Positions 1-9,203 of a stretch of DNA of 64,000 nt are shown piece after piece. The stretch comes from Burkholderia lata. Lineage in GTDB: Bacteria; Pseudomonadota; Gammaproteobacteria; Burkholderiales; Burkholderiaceae. Made by a program: the position numbers and the translations under genes. Each line of letters starts with the position of its first letter. The first letter of the stretch is position 1. Below the pieces are notes generated by a model. It saw nothing but the letters and a program-made list of their open reading frames with translations, was not told the DNA's origin and did no database searches. The DNA is taken from assembly GCF_902499335.1 (NCBI RefSeq), contig NZ_CABVQK010000002.1:558001-622000 (forward strand), written 5' to 3'.

Positions 1-3000
1 CGGAACGGCCGAGATAGCCGCGTGCGAGGCCCGCGCCCGCGAGATACAGTTCGCCGGTCGCGCCGGCCGGCACCGGCTGCCATGCGGCATCGAGCACGTG
101 CAGTTGCAGGTTCGCGATCGGATGGCCGATCGGCACCGCGACCGCATGCGCATCGTCGGGGCCGCAGGTCCAGTGCGACACGTCGATCGCGGCCTCGGTC
201 GGCCCGTACAGGTTCACGAGCGTCGCGTTCGGCAGCAGCCGGGCCATCTTCGCGACGAGTTCAGGTGCGAGCGCCTCGCCGCTCGCGACGATCAGGCGCA
301 CGCTGTCGCACTGCGCGGCGGCCGAGAAATCGTCGAGATAAGCGGCGAACGCGGCGAGCATCGACGGCACGAAGTGCAGCACCGTCACGCCGTGCGCATG
401 GATCGCGGCGGCAAGACGCGCCGGATCGCGATGGTCGCCGGGCGCGGCGATCGCGAGCTTCGCGCCGATCGCCAGCGGCCACACGAATTCCCATACCGAC
501 ACGTCGAAGCCGAACGGCGTCTTGTGCAGCACGACGTCGTCGCGCGTCAGCCGGTATGCGTGCTGCATCCACGCGATCCGGTTCGCGAGCGCGCCGTGCG
601 TGTTGCCGGCGCCCTTCGGCTTGCCGGTCGAACCAGACGTGTAGATCAGGTACGCGAGCTGCGCGTCGTCGATCGTGGCGGTCGCACCGGCGGTGTCGTT
701 TCCGGTTTCATCGGCGAGCAGGTCCGCGACCGTCAGCAACTGCGTCGTTGCGCCGTCGCCGAGCGCGGCCTCGACCTGCTCGCGCAGGTGGGCCTGCGTG
801 ATCGCGACCGCCGGCCGCGCGTCGCGCAGCAGGTACGCGATGCGCTCCGCCGGATAGTCGGGATCGACCGGCAGGTAGGCCGCACCGGCCTTCAGCACGC
901 CGACGAGCGCCATCACCATGTCGAACGAACGCTCGACGCACAGCGCGACCGGCGTGTCGGGCTGCACGCCGCGCCGGCGCAGCGCAGCCGCGATGCGCGA
1001 CGTGCTGACGTCGAGCTCGCGATAGGTCGCGCGATGCACGCCGCCGTGGACGTCCGCGTATTCGAGCGCGATCGCGTCGGGCGTCGCCCGTGCCGCATCG
1101 GTGAATTGAAGATGCAACGGCTGCCGCTGCGACGCCGGCCAAGCGCGCGCGGTATCCTGCGCCAGCGCGTCGCGGGTGGCGTCATCGGCGATCGACAGCG
1201 TGCCGAGCAGCGCGTCCGGCGTGCGGGCCAGCGCATCGAGCGCGCAGGCAAACGCACGGTGCCAGGTTTCAACCTGTCGCGCATCGACGCGCGCGGTGTC
1301 GTAGCCATAGTCGATCGTCAGCTCGGCGCCGCTCTCGATCACGAGGGTCAGCGCGAAATCGGTCGATTCGATGCTGCGCACGCCGCTCAACGTCAGCGCG
1401 CGAGGATCGGCGTCGCGCGCCGAGTCGTCGACCGGATAGTTCTCGAACACGACCAGCGTGTCGAACAGTGCGCCGCCCGCTCCACGCGCCCAGCGCTGGA
1501 TGTCGGCGAGCGGCGTGTGTGCGTGCTCGGCGGCAGCCGCGTTCTCGCGTTGCAGCGTTTGCAGCCAGTCGGCCGCGCGTTGTTGCGGCGCGGGCGCCGT
1601 GATCACCGGCAGCGTGTTGATGAAGAGACCGAGTACCGAGTCGACGTCCGCGAGTGCATCGGGACGGCCGGCGACCGTCGCGCCGAACGCGACGGCCGGC
1701 TGGTGCGTCATCCGTTGCAGCGCGAGCGCCCAGGCGCCCTGCACCAGCGTGTTGACGGTCAGCTTCAGTGCGCGCGCCGTCTGCGCAACGCGCGTCGTCG
1801 TGCCGGCATCGAGCGCCGCGCGCCACGTGACCATTTCGGCATCCGCGCGGTCGGCCGTGCGTTCCGCGATCAGCGTCGGGGCGTCGAGCCGTGCGAGGCG
1901 GCCCGTCCAGAAGCGTTCGTCGGCGTCGTGATCGCGCGTGCCGAGCCATGCGATGAAGTCGCGATACCGCAGCGCCGGACGGCTTGCGAACGGCGACACG
2001 GCGTCCGGGTCGCGATAGTCGCGCAGCACGTCGGCGAGCAGGCGCGCGGTGCTCCAGCCGTCGAGCAGCACGTGGTGACGCGTCCAGACGACACGCCATG
2101 CGTCGTCGGTCACGCGGATCAGCGTGAGCCGCATCAGCGGCGGCTCGCGCCAGTCGAAACCGCGGGCGCGATCAGCCGCGAGCCATGCGTCGAAATCGGC
2201 GTCGAACGAGTCGCCGCGTGTGCGCCAGTCGAGCTGCTCGACCGGCATTTGCGCGTGGCGGTGCACGCACTGCAGCGGCGCGGCTTCGTCCGGCATCACG
2301 CTCGTGCGCAGGATGTCGTGGCGCGCGATCGACGCTTCGAACGCAGCCGTGAGCCGGTCGGCGTCCAGCGCGGTCGCGGTCGCGACGAGCTGGTTCACAT
2401 AGCTGGCGTGACCGGGCGCGAACAGCGCGTGGAACAGGATGCCCTGCTGCATCGGCGACAGCGGATACACGTCGTCGATCGTGCGCCAGTCGAGCGGCGT
2501 GCGTTCGATCGCAGCCTGCGTGAGACCAGCGGCCTGCGCGAGCGGGAAATCGCCCGGTGTCGCACCACCGCCGCGATGCGCAACCCGTGACGCGCACGCT
2601 TCGACGAGTTCGCGCAGCGCCGCCGCGAAGCGTTCGGCGAATGCGTCGATCGTCGCACGCTCGAATTGCGGTGCGCCGTAGACCCAGTGCACTTTCAGCG
2701 TGCGTGCGCCGTCACGATCCGTATCGAGATACGCGTGGATCGCGAGCGAATTGCCGAGCGGCCCCTGTGGATCGCGCTCGACGCCGGTGCCGCCGAAGCG
2801 CGGCACGAGCGTGGCATCGCGCGGTGCGTCGAACTGGCCGAGATAGTTGAACGTGACGCGCGGACGCGGCACGGCGGCCAGCGCCGCACGCGTCGCCGCA
2901 GCGCCGTAGTGCGCGAGCACGCCAAAGCCGAGCCCCTTGTGCGGCACGGCACGCAGCACGTCCTTGACCGCGCACAGCGTGTCGCGAGCCGTGGCCTCGA

Positions 3001-6000
3001 CCGGCAGCGTCACCGGGTAATGGCTCGTCAGCCAGCCGATCGTGCGGCTGGCATCCGCGTCGTCGAACAGCGCCTCGCGGCCATGCCCTTCCAGTTCGAC
3101 ACGGCACGATGCGGCACCGCTCGCGCCAGCGAGCGACAGTGCGAGCGCCGCGCCCAGCAGTTCGATCGTCTGCGTGCGATAGGCAGCGTGCGCATCGGTG
3201 AGCGCCGCGCGGGTCAATGCCGCGTCGATCGTCTGCACGACGACGGCCGCATCGGCGTTCGTCGCCGCTGCGTCGGGATGATCGGGCACGACGTCGTCGC
3301 CCTGCGCCATGCCGGCCCAGTAGGCGGCTTCGGCCGCGAACGGCGATGCCGGTTCCGTTGCCGCACGTGCGAGCCGTGCGGCCCATGCATCCGCGCGCAG
3401 GCCCGGCTGCGACAGCCGGATCGGCGTGCGTTCGCATGCGGCACGGTAGGCCGTGTCCAGGTCGTCGAGCAGGATGCGCCACGACACGCCGTCGACGATC
3501 GCATGGTGAATCGCGAGATAGAGGTGCGTCGAACCGTCAGGCAGGCGTGCCGCGCATGCGCAGGCAAGCGGCCCGCGGCCGAGGTCGAGACGGCGCTGCA
3601 ACGCGTCGAAGCGCGCGAGCGCGTCGGCTTCGTCGCGGGCAGCGACTTCGACGGACGGCAGCGCGTCGTACGGCTTCGCGGCATCGCTGGCTTGCCACGT
3701 GCCGTCCGTGCCGCGCGCGAAGCGTTGGCGGAATGCGTCGTGATGCGTCAGCAATGCATCGAAGGCGCGCGCGAACGCATCGGCGTCGAACGGCCCGCGC
3801 ACCTCGAACGCGACCGACTGGTTCCAGTGGCCCGGATGCGGAATATCGAGCGCGAAGAAGCGCTGCTGCGCGGGCGTCAGGACCTGCTCCGTCACCGGCG
3901 CGCTGGCAGCAGCTGCGACCGCAGGCTGCGCGGCGGCCACGTCCTCCGTCTTCGCGATGCGCGCGAGTTCGGCGACCGTCGGGCCGTCGAACAGCTGCTT
4001 CGGCGTGAAGCGCACACCACGCTTGCGCGCACGGGCAATCACCTGCAGCACGAGGATCGAATCGCCGCCGAGTTCGAAGAAGTTGTCGTCGCGGCCGACC
4101 TTCGGCGCCTTCAGCACGGCCTGCCAGACTTCGGCCAGCACCGTTTCGACCGCGCCCTGCGGTGCATCGCCGGATGCAGTCGCGACCGGCGCGGCTGCCA
4201 GTTCGCGCAACGCGGCGCGATCGATCTTGCCGTTCGCGGTGACCGGCAGGCGCGCGAGCGCGACAAACTGTGCAGGAACCATGTAGTCGGGCAGCTTCGC
4301 GGCAAGCGCCGCGCGCATGGCAGCCTCGTCGAAGCTCGCACCGTCGCGCATCACGACGAAGGTCGCGAGCCGCAGGCGGCCGTCGAGTTCGATCGCGAGC
4401 GTTTCGGCCTGCGCAACCGGGCCGGCCGCACGCACGGCCGCACTCACCTCGCCCGGCTCGACGCGGTAGCCGCGAATCTTCACCTGGTCGTCGATACGGC
4501 CGAGGAACGCGAGGCGGCCGTCCACGCGCAAGCGCACGCGGTCGCCCGTGCGATACAGCCGCGCGCCGGGCGTGAACGGATCGGGTACGAAGCGCTCGGC
4601 GGTCTGCGCCGGACGCCCGAGGTAGCCGCGCGCGACGCCCGGCCCACCCAGATACAGTTCGCCCGTCGCGCCGGCCGGCACGCATGCGCCGAACGCGTCG
4701 AGCACCAGTGCGCGCGCATTCGGCAGCGGCACACCGAGCGGCACGCCGTTCGCGGGATCGCGCGCATCGGCGGCAATCGACGCCGTGTCGCAGGCGATCG
4801 CGCCGACCGTCGCTTCGGTCGGCCCGTAGTGGTTGATCACGCGACAGGCCGGCGCAAGCGCGGCCAGGCGCGCGACGAGCGCCCACGTGAGCGTTTCGCC
4901 GCCCGTCACGAGCGCGTGGCGCGGCAGCACGTCGGCCGGTACACGTGCGTCGAGCAGCGCCTGCAGGTGGCTCGGCACGATCTTCAGCACGCCGACGTCA
5001 CGGCGGCGCATTTCTTCGGCGAACAGGTCGGGATCGAACGCGCACGCGGCCGGCAGCAGGTGCAGCGTGCGGCCCGCGCACAGCGCGCCGAACAGCGTCG
5101 TATGGCCGAGGTCGGCCGCGACGGTCGACACCATCGCGAACGACGCGTCCGGTGCGAACGCGAGCTCGTCGAGCATCCCCTGCACATAGTCGGCCAGTGC
5201 GCCGTGCGACACGACGACGCCCTTCGGCGTGCCGGTCGAGCCCGACGTATAGATCAGGTACGCGCCCTGTTCCGGATGCGGTGCGATGCGCACGCCGACT
5301 GCGTGCGCGAGGGTTGCGTCCTGAGCGAGCGTGTCGACGTCGAGCGGCTGGGCGTCGATGCCGGCCGGCCAGCCAGCGACATCCGCGACGAGCGCCCAGC
5401 GCGCGTCACAGTCGGCGGCTGCCGCGGCCAGTCGTGCAGCCGGCTGGGCGGGATCGAGCAGCACGGCGAGCGCACCGGCCTTCAGCGCGCCGAGCAGGCC
5501 GACGACGAAGCGCGCCGAGCGCTCGATGCAGACGATGACGGACGCTTCGGCGGCCACGCCGCGCTGGGTCAGCGCGCGTGCGATGCGGTTCGATGCGTCG
5601 TCGAGTTCGGCGAACGTCAGCGACGCCGACGCATCGGCCAGCGCGACGCGATGCGGATACGCGGCTGCCTGCCGCGCAAACGCGGCGACGATATTCGCAT
5701 GTTCGACGCGCAGCGCGCGGCCGTCGCGCGGCTGGCGCGAAGCGGCCGACGCGTCGCACGGCAGTACGGCCGTCGTTTGGCGCGGATCGCGCGCGGCCGC
5801 ACCGACGAGCGCCGCGTAGCTGTCGAGCCACGCGCGCGCGGTGTCGGTGTCGATGCAGTCGGTCGCATAGGCGGCAACCAGTTCGATGCCGTTCGCATCG
5901 TCAGTGAAATCCACCGCGAAGTCGAAGCGCGCGGCAAGATCGGGGCCCGGCGTTGCAACGGCCGTTGCGCCCGGCAGCACGCTGTCGTGCCGCGCGTCGA

Positions 6001-8932
6001 ACTGCTGCGCGAATTTCACGCGCAGCCATTCGTCGCCGCGCTTGACCGGCGGCTTCACCGCGTCGACGACGCGCTCGAACGGCACATCCTGGTGCGCGAC
6101 CGCGTCGAGCGCCGCCGTGCGCGCCGCGTCGACGAGCGCGCCGAACGGCAGCGTCGGGGCCACGCGCACGCGTAGCGCGACCGTATTCAGGAACAGCCCG
6201 AGCAGTGCGCGCGTTTCGGGACGCTGGCGATGCGCGACCGGCACCGCGACGACGACATCCGTTGCGCCGGTCAGGCGCGACAGCCATGCGTCGAGCCCGG
6301 CCAGCAGCACCGTGAAGACGGTCGCCTGCGCGTCGCGCGCAAGTTGCCGAACGTCGGCCGCGACCGCGTCGGGCAGCCGCACCGACACGCGTGCGCCTTG
6401 CAGCGTGCGCGTGGCGCCCGGCTGACGATCGACCGGCAGCGCAAGCGGGCCCGGCACGTCGCGCAACGCGCCGCGCCAGTAGTCGAGCTGACGTTCACCT
6501 TCGCCGCCAGCCAGCATGTCGCGCTGCCAGTCCGCATAGTCGGCGTACTGGATCGGCAGTTCGGGCAGCGACGGTTCGCGGCCTTCGGCATACACGCGAT
6601 AGGCAGCCGACAGTTCGTCGAATGCGCAGCGCGAGCTCCAGCCGTCGGTGATCGCGTGATGCGCGGTCAGCAGCAGGCGGTGACGGTCGTCGGCGAGCGC
6701 GACCAGCGTCGCGCGCAGCAGCGGGCCGCGTGCGAAGTCGAACGGTTCGGCCGCATCGCGCTCGGCGAGACGCGCGGCTTGCGCGTCGCGGGCAGCGGGC
6801 GGCTGGTCGCGCAGGTCGACGTCGGCGATCGTCACCGGCAGATGCGCGTGGATCCGCTGCATCACGACACCGTCGTCGTTGTCGACGAGCGTCGTGCGCC
6901 ATGCTTCGTGGCGGCCGATCACGTGATCGAGCGCACGCTGCAACGCTGCGCGATCGAGCGTGCCGTCGATCGTCCAGTGCGCGGCGATGTGATACGCGGC
7001 GCTTGCATCACGCGTTTGCGCGAGTACCCAGAAACGTTGTTGCGCGAGCGAGGCGGCACGATCGACGTGCGGCGCGTCCGATACGGCCGCTTCGGCCGGC
7101 ACGCGACGTGCGGAAATGGCGGCCAGCGGTGCGCCGGATTCGCGCTCCGCACGATCGACCGCTTCGGCCAGTTCGAAGAGCGCCGGATCGGCGAACAGCG
7201 TATCGAGCCGCAGGTTCACGCGCACTGCGGCACGGATCGCGGCCTGCAACTGCATCGCGGCGAGCGAATCGGCGCCCAGCGCGAAGAAGCGGTCGTCACG
7301 CGACGGCGTGACGTCGAGGCCGAGCAGCGTCTGCCAGAGGCCGGCGAGCTGCTGTTCGGTCGGCGTGCGCGGTGCGTCGCCGCTGCCTTGCACGGTGTCG
7401 CGCACAGCGGCAATCTTCTCGCGCAGCGCGGCACGGTCGATCTTGCCGTTCAGCGTATACGGCAGCGCATCGCAACGCACGAACCGGTGCGGCTGCCACG
7501 CGGCCGGCAGTTGCGCGGCCACGTGTTCTTTCAGCGCCGCATCGTCGGCCGCCGCGCGTAGCGCGACGCACGCGATCAGCCGCGTCGGCCCGTTGCCGGT
7601 TTCGGCGACCACGGCGGCGTCGGCCACGGCCGGATGCGAACGCAGGCACGCGGCGATTTCAGCGGGTTCCACGCGCACGCCGCGCACCTGGACCTGATCG
7701 TCGAGACGGCCGAGATAGTCGAATGCGCCGTCGTCGCGCAGCCGCGCGAGGTCGCCCGTGCGGTACACGCGCGCACCGGGTTCGCCGTCCGCATCGGGAA
7801 TGAAATGCTCGGCCGTCAGCGCCGGACGGCCGTGATAGCCACGCGCGACGCAGACGCCGCCCAGCAGCAGCTCACCCACGCCATCGGCCTCGCCGCCGTC
7901 GACACGCGCGACGCGCGGCCCGATCACGCGGCCGATCGGCAACGACGCATACGCATCGTCGGCGGCCAGCACGGGCGTCTCGCCCGGCTCGACCGGCCAC
8001 AGCATCGGCGAAATGACGGCCTCCGTCGGCCCGTAGCCGTTGATAAGGCGTACCGACGGGAACGTGCTGCGCACGAATTCGAACGCCTGCTGCGGCAGCG
8101 CTTCGCCGCCGAACGCGAGCACGCGCAGGGCCGGCGGCACGCCGTCGCGCGCGGCCACCGCCGCGAATTCGCGCAGGTACGCAGGCGGGAACGCAGCCAC
8201 GTTGACCGATTCACTCACCATCAGCGCATGTGCGGCATCCGGCGCGAACGGCTGCGGCGGTGCCACGACGATGCCGGCACCGGTCGCGAGCGGCGCGAGC
8301 CAGCATTCGTGCGCGGCATCGAAATTGACCGACGCGAAATGCAGCAGGCGGTCGCCGGCCTCGATCGGCAGCGCGGCTGCGAGCGCGTCGCAGTGCGCGG
8401 CGAGCGGCCCGTGCTCGACGACGACCGCCTTCGGCGTGCCGGTCGAACCGGACGTATAGATCATGTAGGCGGCCGAACGCGGGTGAACGGATACCGCCTC
8501 GTCATCCGCAGCGATCTCCTGCCCGCTCTCTGCGTCGAATGCCGCGTCGAACGCGTGTTCGAACGGCCTACCGAGCGCCGCGCGGCCGGCCGCGTCGACG
8601 ATCCCGTGCCGCAACTGCGCATCCTGGACGATCCAGTCGAGGCGCGCGGCCGGATGGCGCGGATCGAGCGGCACGAACACACCGCCCGCCTTCAGCACGG
8701 CCAGCAGCGCGACGAACAGTTCGCACGAACGCTCGACGCACACGCCCACCCGCACTTCCGCGCCGACGCCGGCCGCGCGCAGTTGCCGGGCCAGCCGCGA
8801 CGCCTGCGCATCGAGCGCGCCGCGCGACAGGCGCAAGTCATTCTGGAAAGGAACCGCGATCGCGGGTGCGTCGGGCGCGAGGCGCGCCAGTTCGCGGATT
8901 CGGTGATGCAGCGCAGTCGGGAAACTCGTCAT
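1..8932 (-). CDS. orbI: Ornibactin non-ribosomal peptide synthetase OrbI, 3' end cut by the window edge
   Basis: Multimodular NRPS that assembles the ornibactin peptide in the cytoplasm; 2977 codons are visible and the frame runs off the left edge. Domains read in order: A1 (TSGSTGTPK near residue 159), T1 (GADSL, Ser556), C2 (HHAITDG at 758), A2 (TSGSTG near 1228), T2 (GGDSI, Ser1625), E (HHAIVDGVSW at 1809), C3 (HHVLLDG at 2286, preceded by the SPMQQGILFH type of D-acceptor C domain) and A3, which ends near its A6 motif. A2 pocket residues read D-L-T-K-V-G-H-V-G (Asp code; Asp at residue 1274). A3 reads D-V-W-H-V-S-L-I-D (Ser code; Asp at 2810). A1 reads about D-A-E-A-A-G-G-I-S, which I cannot assign but fits the modified Orn position. 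There is no starter C domain, so the acyl chain is not added at the N-terminus here. Start is ATG with AAGGA 9 bases upstream. The Orn-Asp-Ser order and neighbours make the identity strong. Confidence 0.95.
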   Translation of the reverse strand, partial: MTSFPTALHHRIRELARLAPDAPAIAVPFQNDLRLSRGALDAQASRLARQLRAAGVGAEVRVGVCVERSCELFVALLAVLKAGGVFVPLDPRHPAARLDWIVQDAQLRHGIVDAAGRAALGRPFEHAFDAAFDAESGQEIAADDEAVSVHPRSAAYMIYTSGSTGTPKAVVVEHGPLAAHCDALAAALPIEAGDRLLHFASVNFDAAHECWLAPLATGAGIVVAPPQPFAPDAAHALMVSESVNVAAFPPAYLREFAAVAARDGVPPALRVLAFGGEALPQQAFEFVRSTFPSVRLINGYGPTEAVISPMLWPVEPGETPVLAADDAYASLPIGRVIGPRVARVDGGEADGVGELLLGGVCVARGYHGRPALTAEHFIPDADGEPGARVYRTGDLARLRDDGAFDYLGRLDDQVQVRGVRVEPAEIAACLRSHPAVADAAVVAETGNGPTRLIACVALRAAADDAALKEHVAAQLPAAWQPHRFVRCDALPYTLNGKIDRAALREKIAAVRDTVQGSGDAPRTPTEQQLAGLWQTLLGLDVTPSRDDRFFALGADSLAAMQLQAAIRAAVRVNLRLDTLFADPALFELAEAVDRAERESGAPLAAISARRVPAEAAVSDAPHVDRAASLAQQRFWVLAQTRDASAAYHIAAHWTIDGTLDRAALQRALDHVIGRHEAWRTTLVDNDDGVVMQRIHAHLPVTIADVDLRDQPPAARDAQAARLAERDAAEPFDFARGPLLRATLVALADDRHRLLLTAHHAITDGWSSRCAFDELSAAYRVYAEGREPSLPELPIQYADYADWQRDMLAGGEGERQLDYWRGALRDVPGPLALPVDRQPGATRTLQGARVSVRLPDAVAADVRQLARDAQATVFTVLLAGLDAWLSRLTGATDVVVAVPVAHRQRPETRALLGLFLNTVALRVRVAPTLPFGALVDAARTAALDAVAHQDVPFERVVDAVKPPVKRGDEWLRVKFAQQFDARHDSVLPGATAVATPGPDLAARFDFAVDFTDDANGIELVAAYATDCIDTDTARAWLDSYAALVGAAARDPRQTTAVLPCDASAASRQPRDGRALRVEHANIVAAFARQAAAYPHRVALADASASLTFAELDDASNRIARALTQRGVAAEASVIVCIERSARFVVGLLGALKAGALAVLLDPAQPAARLAAAAADCDARWALVADVAGWPAGIDAQPLDVDTLAQDATLAHAVGVRIAPHPEQGAYLIYTSGSTGTPKGVVVSHGALADYVQGMLDELAFAPDASFAMVSTVAADLGHTTLFGALCAGRTLHLLPAACAFDPDLFAEEMRRRDVGVLKIVPSHLQALLDARVPADVLPRHALVTGGETLTWALVARLAALAPACRVINHYGPTEATVGAIACDTASIAADARDPANGVPLGVPLPNARALVLDAFGACVPAGATGELYLGGPGVARGYLGRPAQTAERFVPDPFTPGARLYRTGDRVRLRVDGRLAFLGRIDDQVKIRGYRVEPGEVSAAVRAAGPVAQAETLAIELDGRLRLATFVVMRDGASFDEAAMRAALAAKLPDYMVPAQFVALARLPVTANGKIDRAALRELAAAPVATASGDAPQGAVETVLAEVWQAVLKAPKVGRDDNFFELGGDSILVLQVIARARKRGVRFTPKQLFDGPTVAELARIAKTEDVAAAQPAVAAAASAPVTEQVLTPAQQRFFALDIPHPGHWNQSVAFEVRGPFDADAFARAFDALLTHHDAFRQRFARGTDGTWQASDAAKPYDALPSVEVAARDEADALARFDALQRRLDLGRGPLACACAARLPDGSTHLYLAIHHAIVDGVSWRILLDDLDTAYRAACERTPIRLSQPGLRADAWAARLARAATEPASPFAAEAAYWAGMAQGDDVVPDHPDAAATNADAAVVVQTIDAALTRAALTDAHAAYRTQTIELLGAALALSLAGASGAASCRVELEGHGREALFDDADASRTIGWLTSHYPVTLPVEATARDTLCAVKDVLRAVPHKGLGFGVLAHYGAAATRAALAAVPRPRVTFNYLGQFDAPRDATLVPRFGGTGVERDPQGPLGNSLAIHAYLDTDRDGARTLKVHWVYGAPQFERATIDAFAERFAAALRELVEACASRVAHRGGGATPGDFPLAQAAGLTQAAIERTPLDWRTIDDVYPLSPMQQGILFHALFAPGHASYVNQLVATATALDADRLTAAFEASIARHDILRTSVMPDEAAPLQCVHRHAQMPVEQLDWRTRGDSFDADFDAWLAADRARGFDWREPPLMRLTLIRVTDDAWRVVWTRHHVLLDGWSTARLLADVLRDYRDPDAVSPFASRPALRYRDFIAWLGTRDHDADERFWTGRLARLDAPTLIAERTADRADAEMVTWRAALDAGTTTRVAQTARALKLTVNTLVQGAWALALQRMTHQPAVAFGATVAGRPDALADVDSVLGLFINTLPVITAPAPQQRAADWLQTLQRENAAAAEHAHTPLADIQRWARGAGGALFDTLVVFENYPVDDSARDADPRALTLSGVRSIESTDFALTLVIESGAELTIDYGYDTARVDARQVETWHRAFACALDALARTPDALLGTLSIADDATRDALAQDTARAWPASQRQPLHLQFTDAARATPDAIALEYADVHGGVHRATYRELDVSTSRIAAALRRRGVQPDTPVALCVERSFDMVMALVGVLKAGAAYLPVDPDYPAERIAYLLRDARPAVAITQAHLREQVEAALGDGATTQLLTVADLLADETGNDTAGATATIDDAQLAYLIYTSGSTGKPKGAGNTHGALANRIAWMQHAYRLTRDDVVLHKTPFGFDVSVWEFVWPLAIGAKLAIAAPGDHRDPARLAAAIHAHGVTVLHFVPSMLAAFAAYLDDFSAAAQCDSVRLIVASGEALAPELVAKMARLLPNATLVNLYGPTEAAIDVSHWTCGPDDAHAVAVPIGHPIANLQLHVLDAAWQPVPAGATGELYLAGAGLARGYLGRS

Positions 8933-9002
8933 GTGCGTGAAGTCCTTCGGTCCGGCCGCTTCGGCCAAGTCTCGGGGCCGCTTGGGGCGGCTTCACTGGT
9001 GT

Positions 9003-9027
9003 GACGAACGGCGCGGCCGATTTTTTA
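9003..9027 (-). promoter_or_regulatory. OrbS-type promoter of orbI
   Basis: On the minus strand TAAA (9027-9024) is followed by exactly 17 bases and CGTC (9006-9003). The same two elements with the same spacing occur ahead of orbE and orbH. This matches the iron-starvation sigma-factor promoter type known for OrbS/PvdS. Transcription would start near 8995, giving a leader of about 60 bases. Confidence 0.8.
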
Positions 9028-9074
9028 CCGTTTTGTGCTCAAAGCCCATGCGAACGCTTTTTTGAACGCGCCGC

Positions 9075-9099
9075 TAAATATTTGCGCGGCCCGTTCGTC
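9075..9099 (+). promoter_or_regulatory. OrbS-type promoter of orbE
   Basis: TAAA at 9075-9078, a 17-base spacer and CGTC at 9096-9099, followed by TATCAGG. The CGTCTATCAG run is shared with the orbH promoter. It lies back to back with the orbI promoter, 47 bases away, so one intergenic region serves the synthetase and the ABC exporter. The leader would be about 100 bases. Confidence 0.8.
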
Positions 9100-9203
9100 T
9101 ATCAGGGAGGAACGCCGGAACGGGGCCCCGCCCCGCCCGCCGCTTTCACGTCAGTTTTGCCGTTTCCGCGTTTTCGCTTGCCTTCCCTTTACCGACGTTG
9201 CCG

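Noticed and set aside
5090-5160. Missing Asp in the A4 core of module 2 of OrbI
   Set aside because: On first look FAMVS seemed to lack the key Asp; alignment shows the Asp in AAD at residue 1274, giving the usual Asp code.
98-8928. Long plus-strand open frames (for example 98-2590 and 2666-6175) over the NRPS gene
   Set aside because: They are the GC-rich complement of orbI; products are Arg-rich with no domain, while the minus strand has full NRPS motifs.
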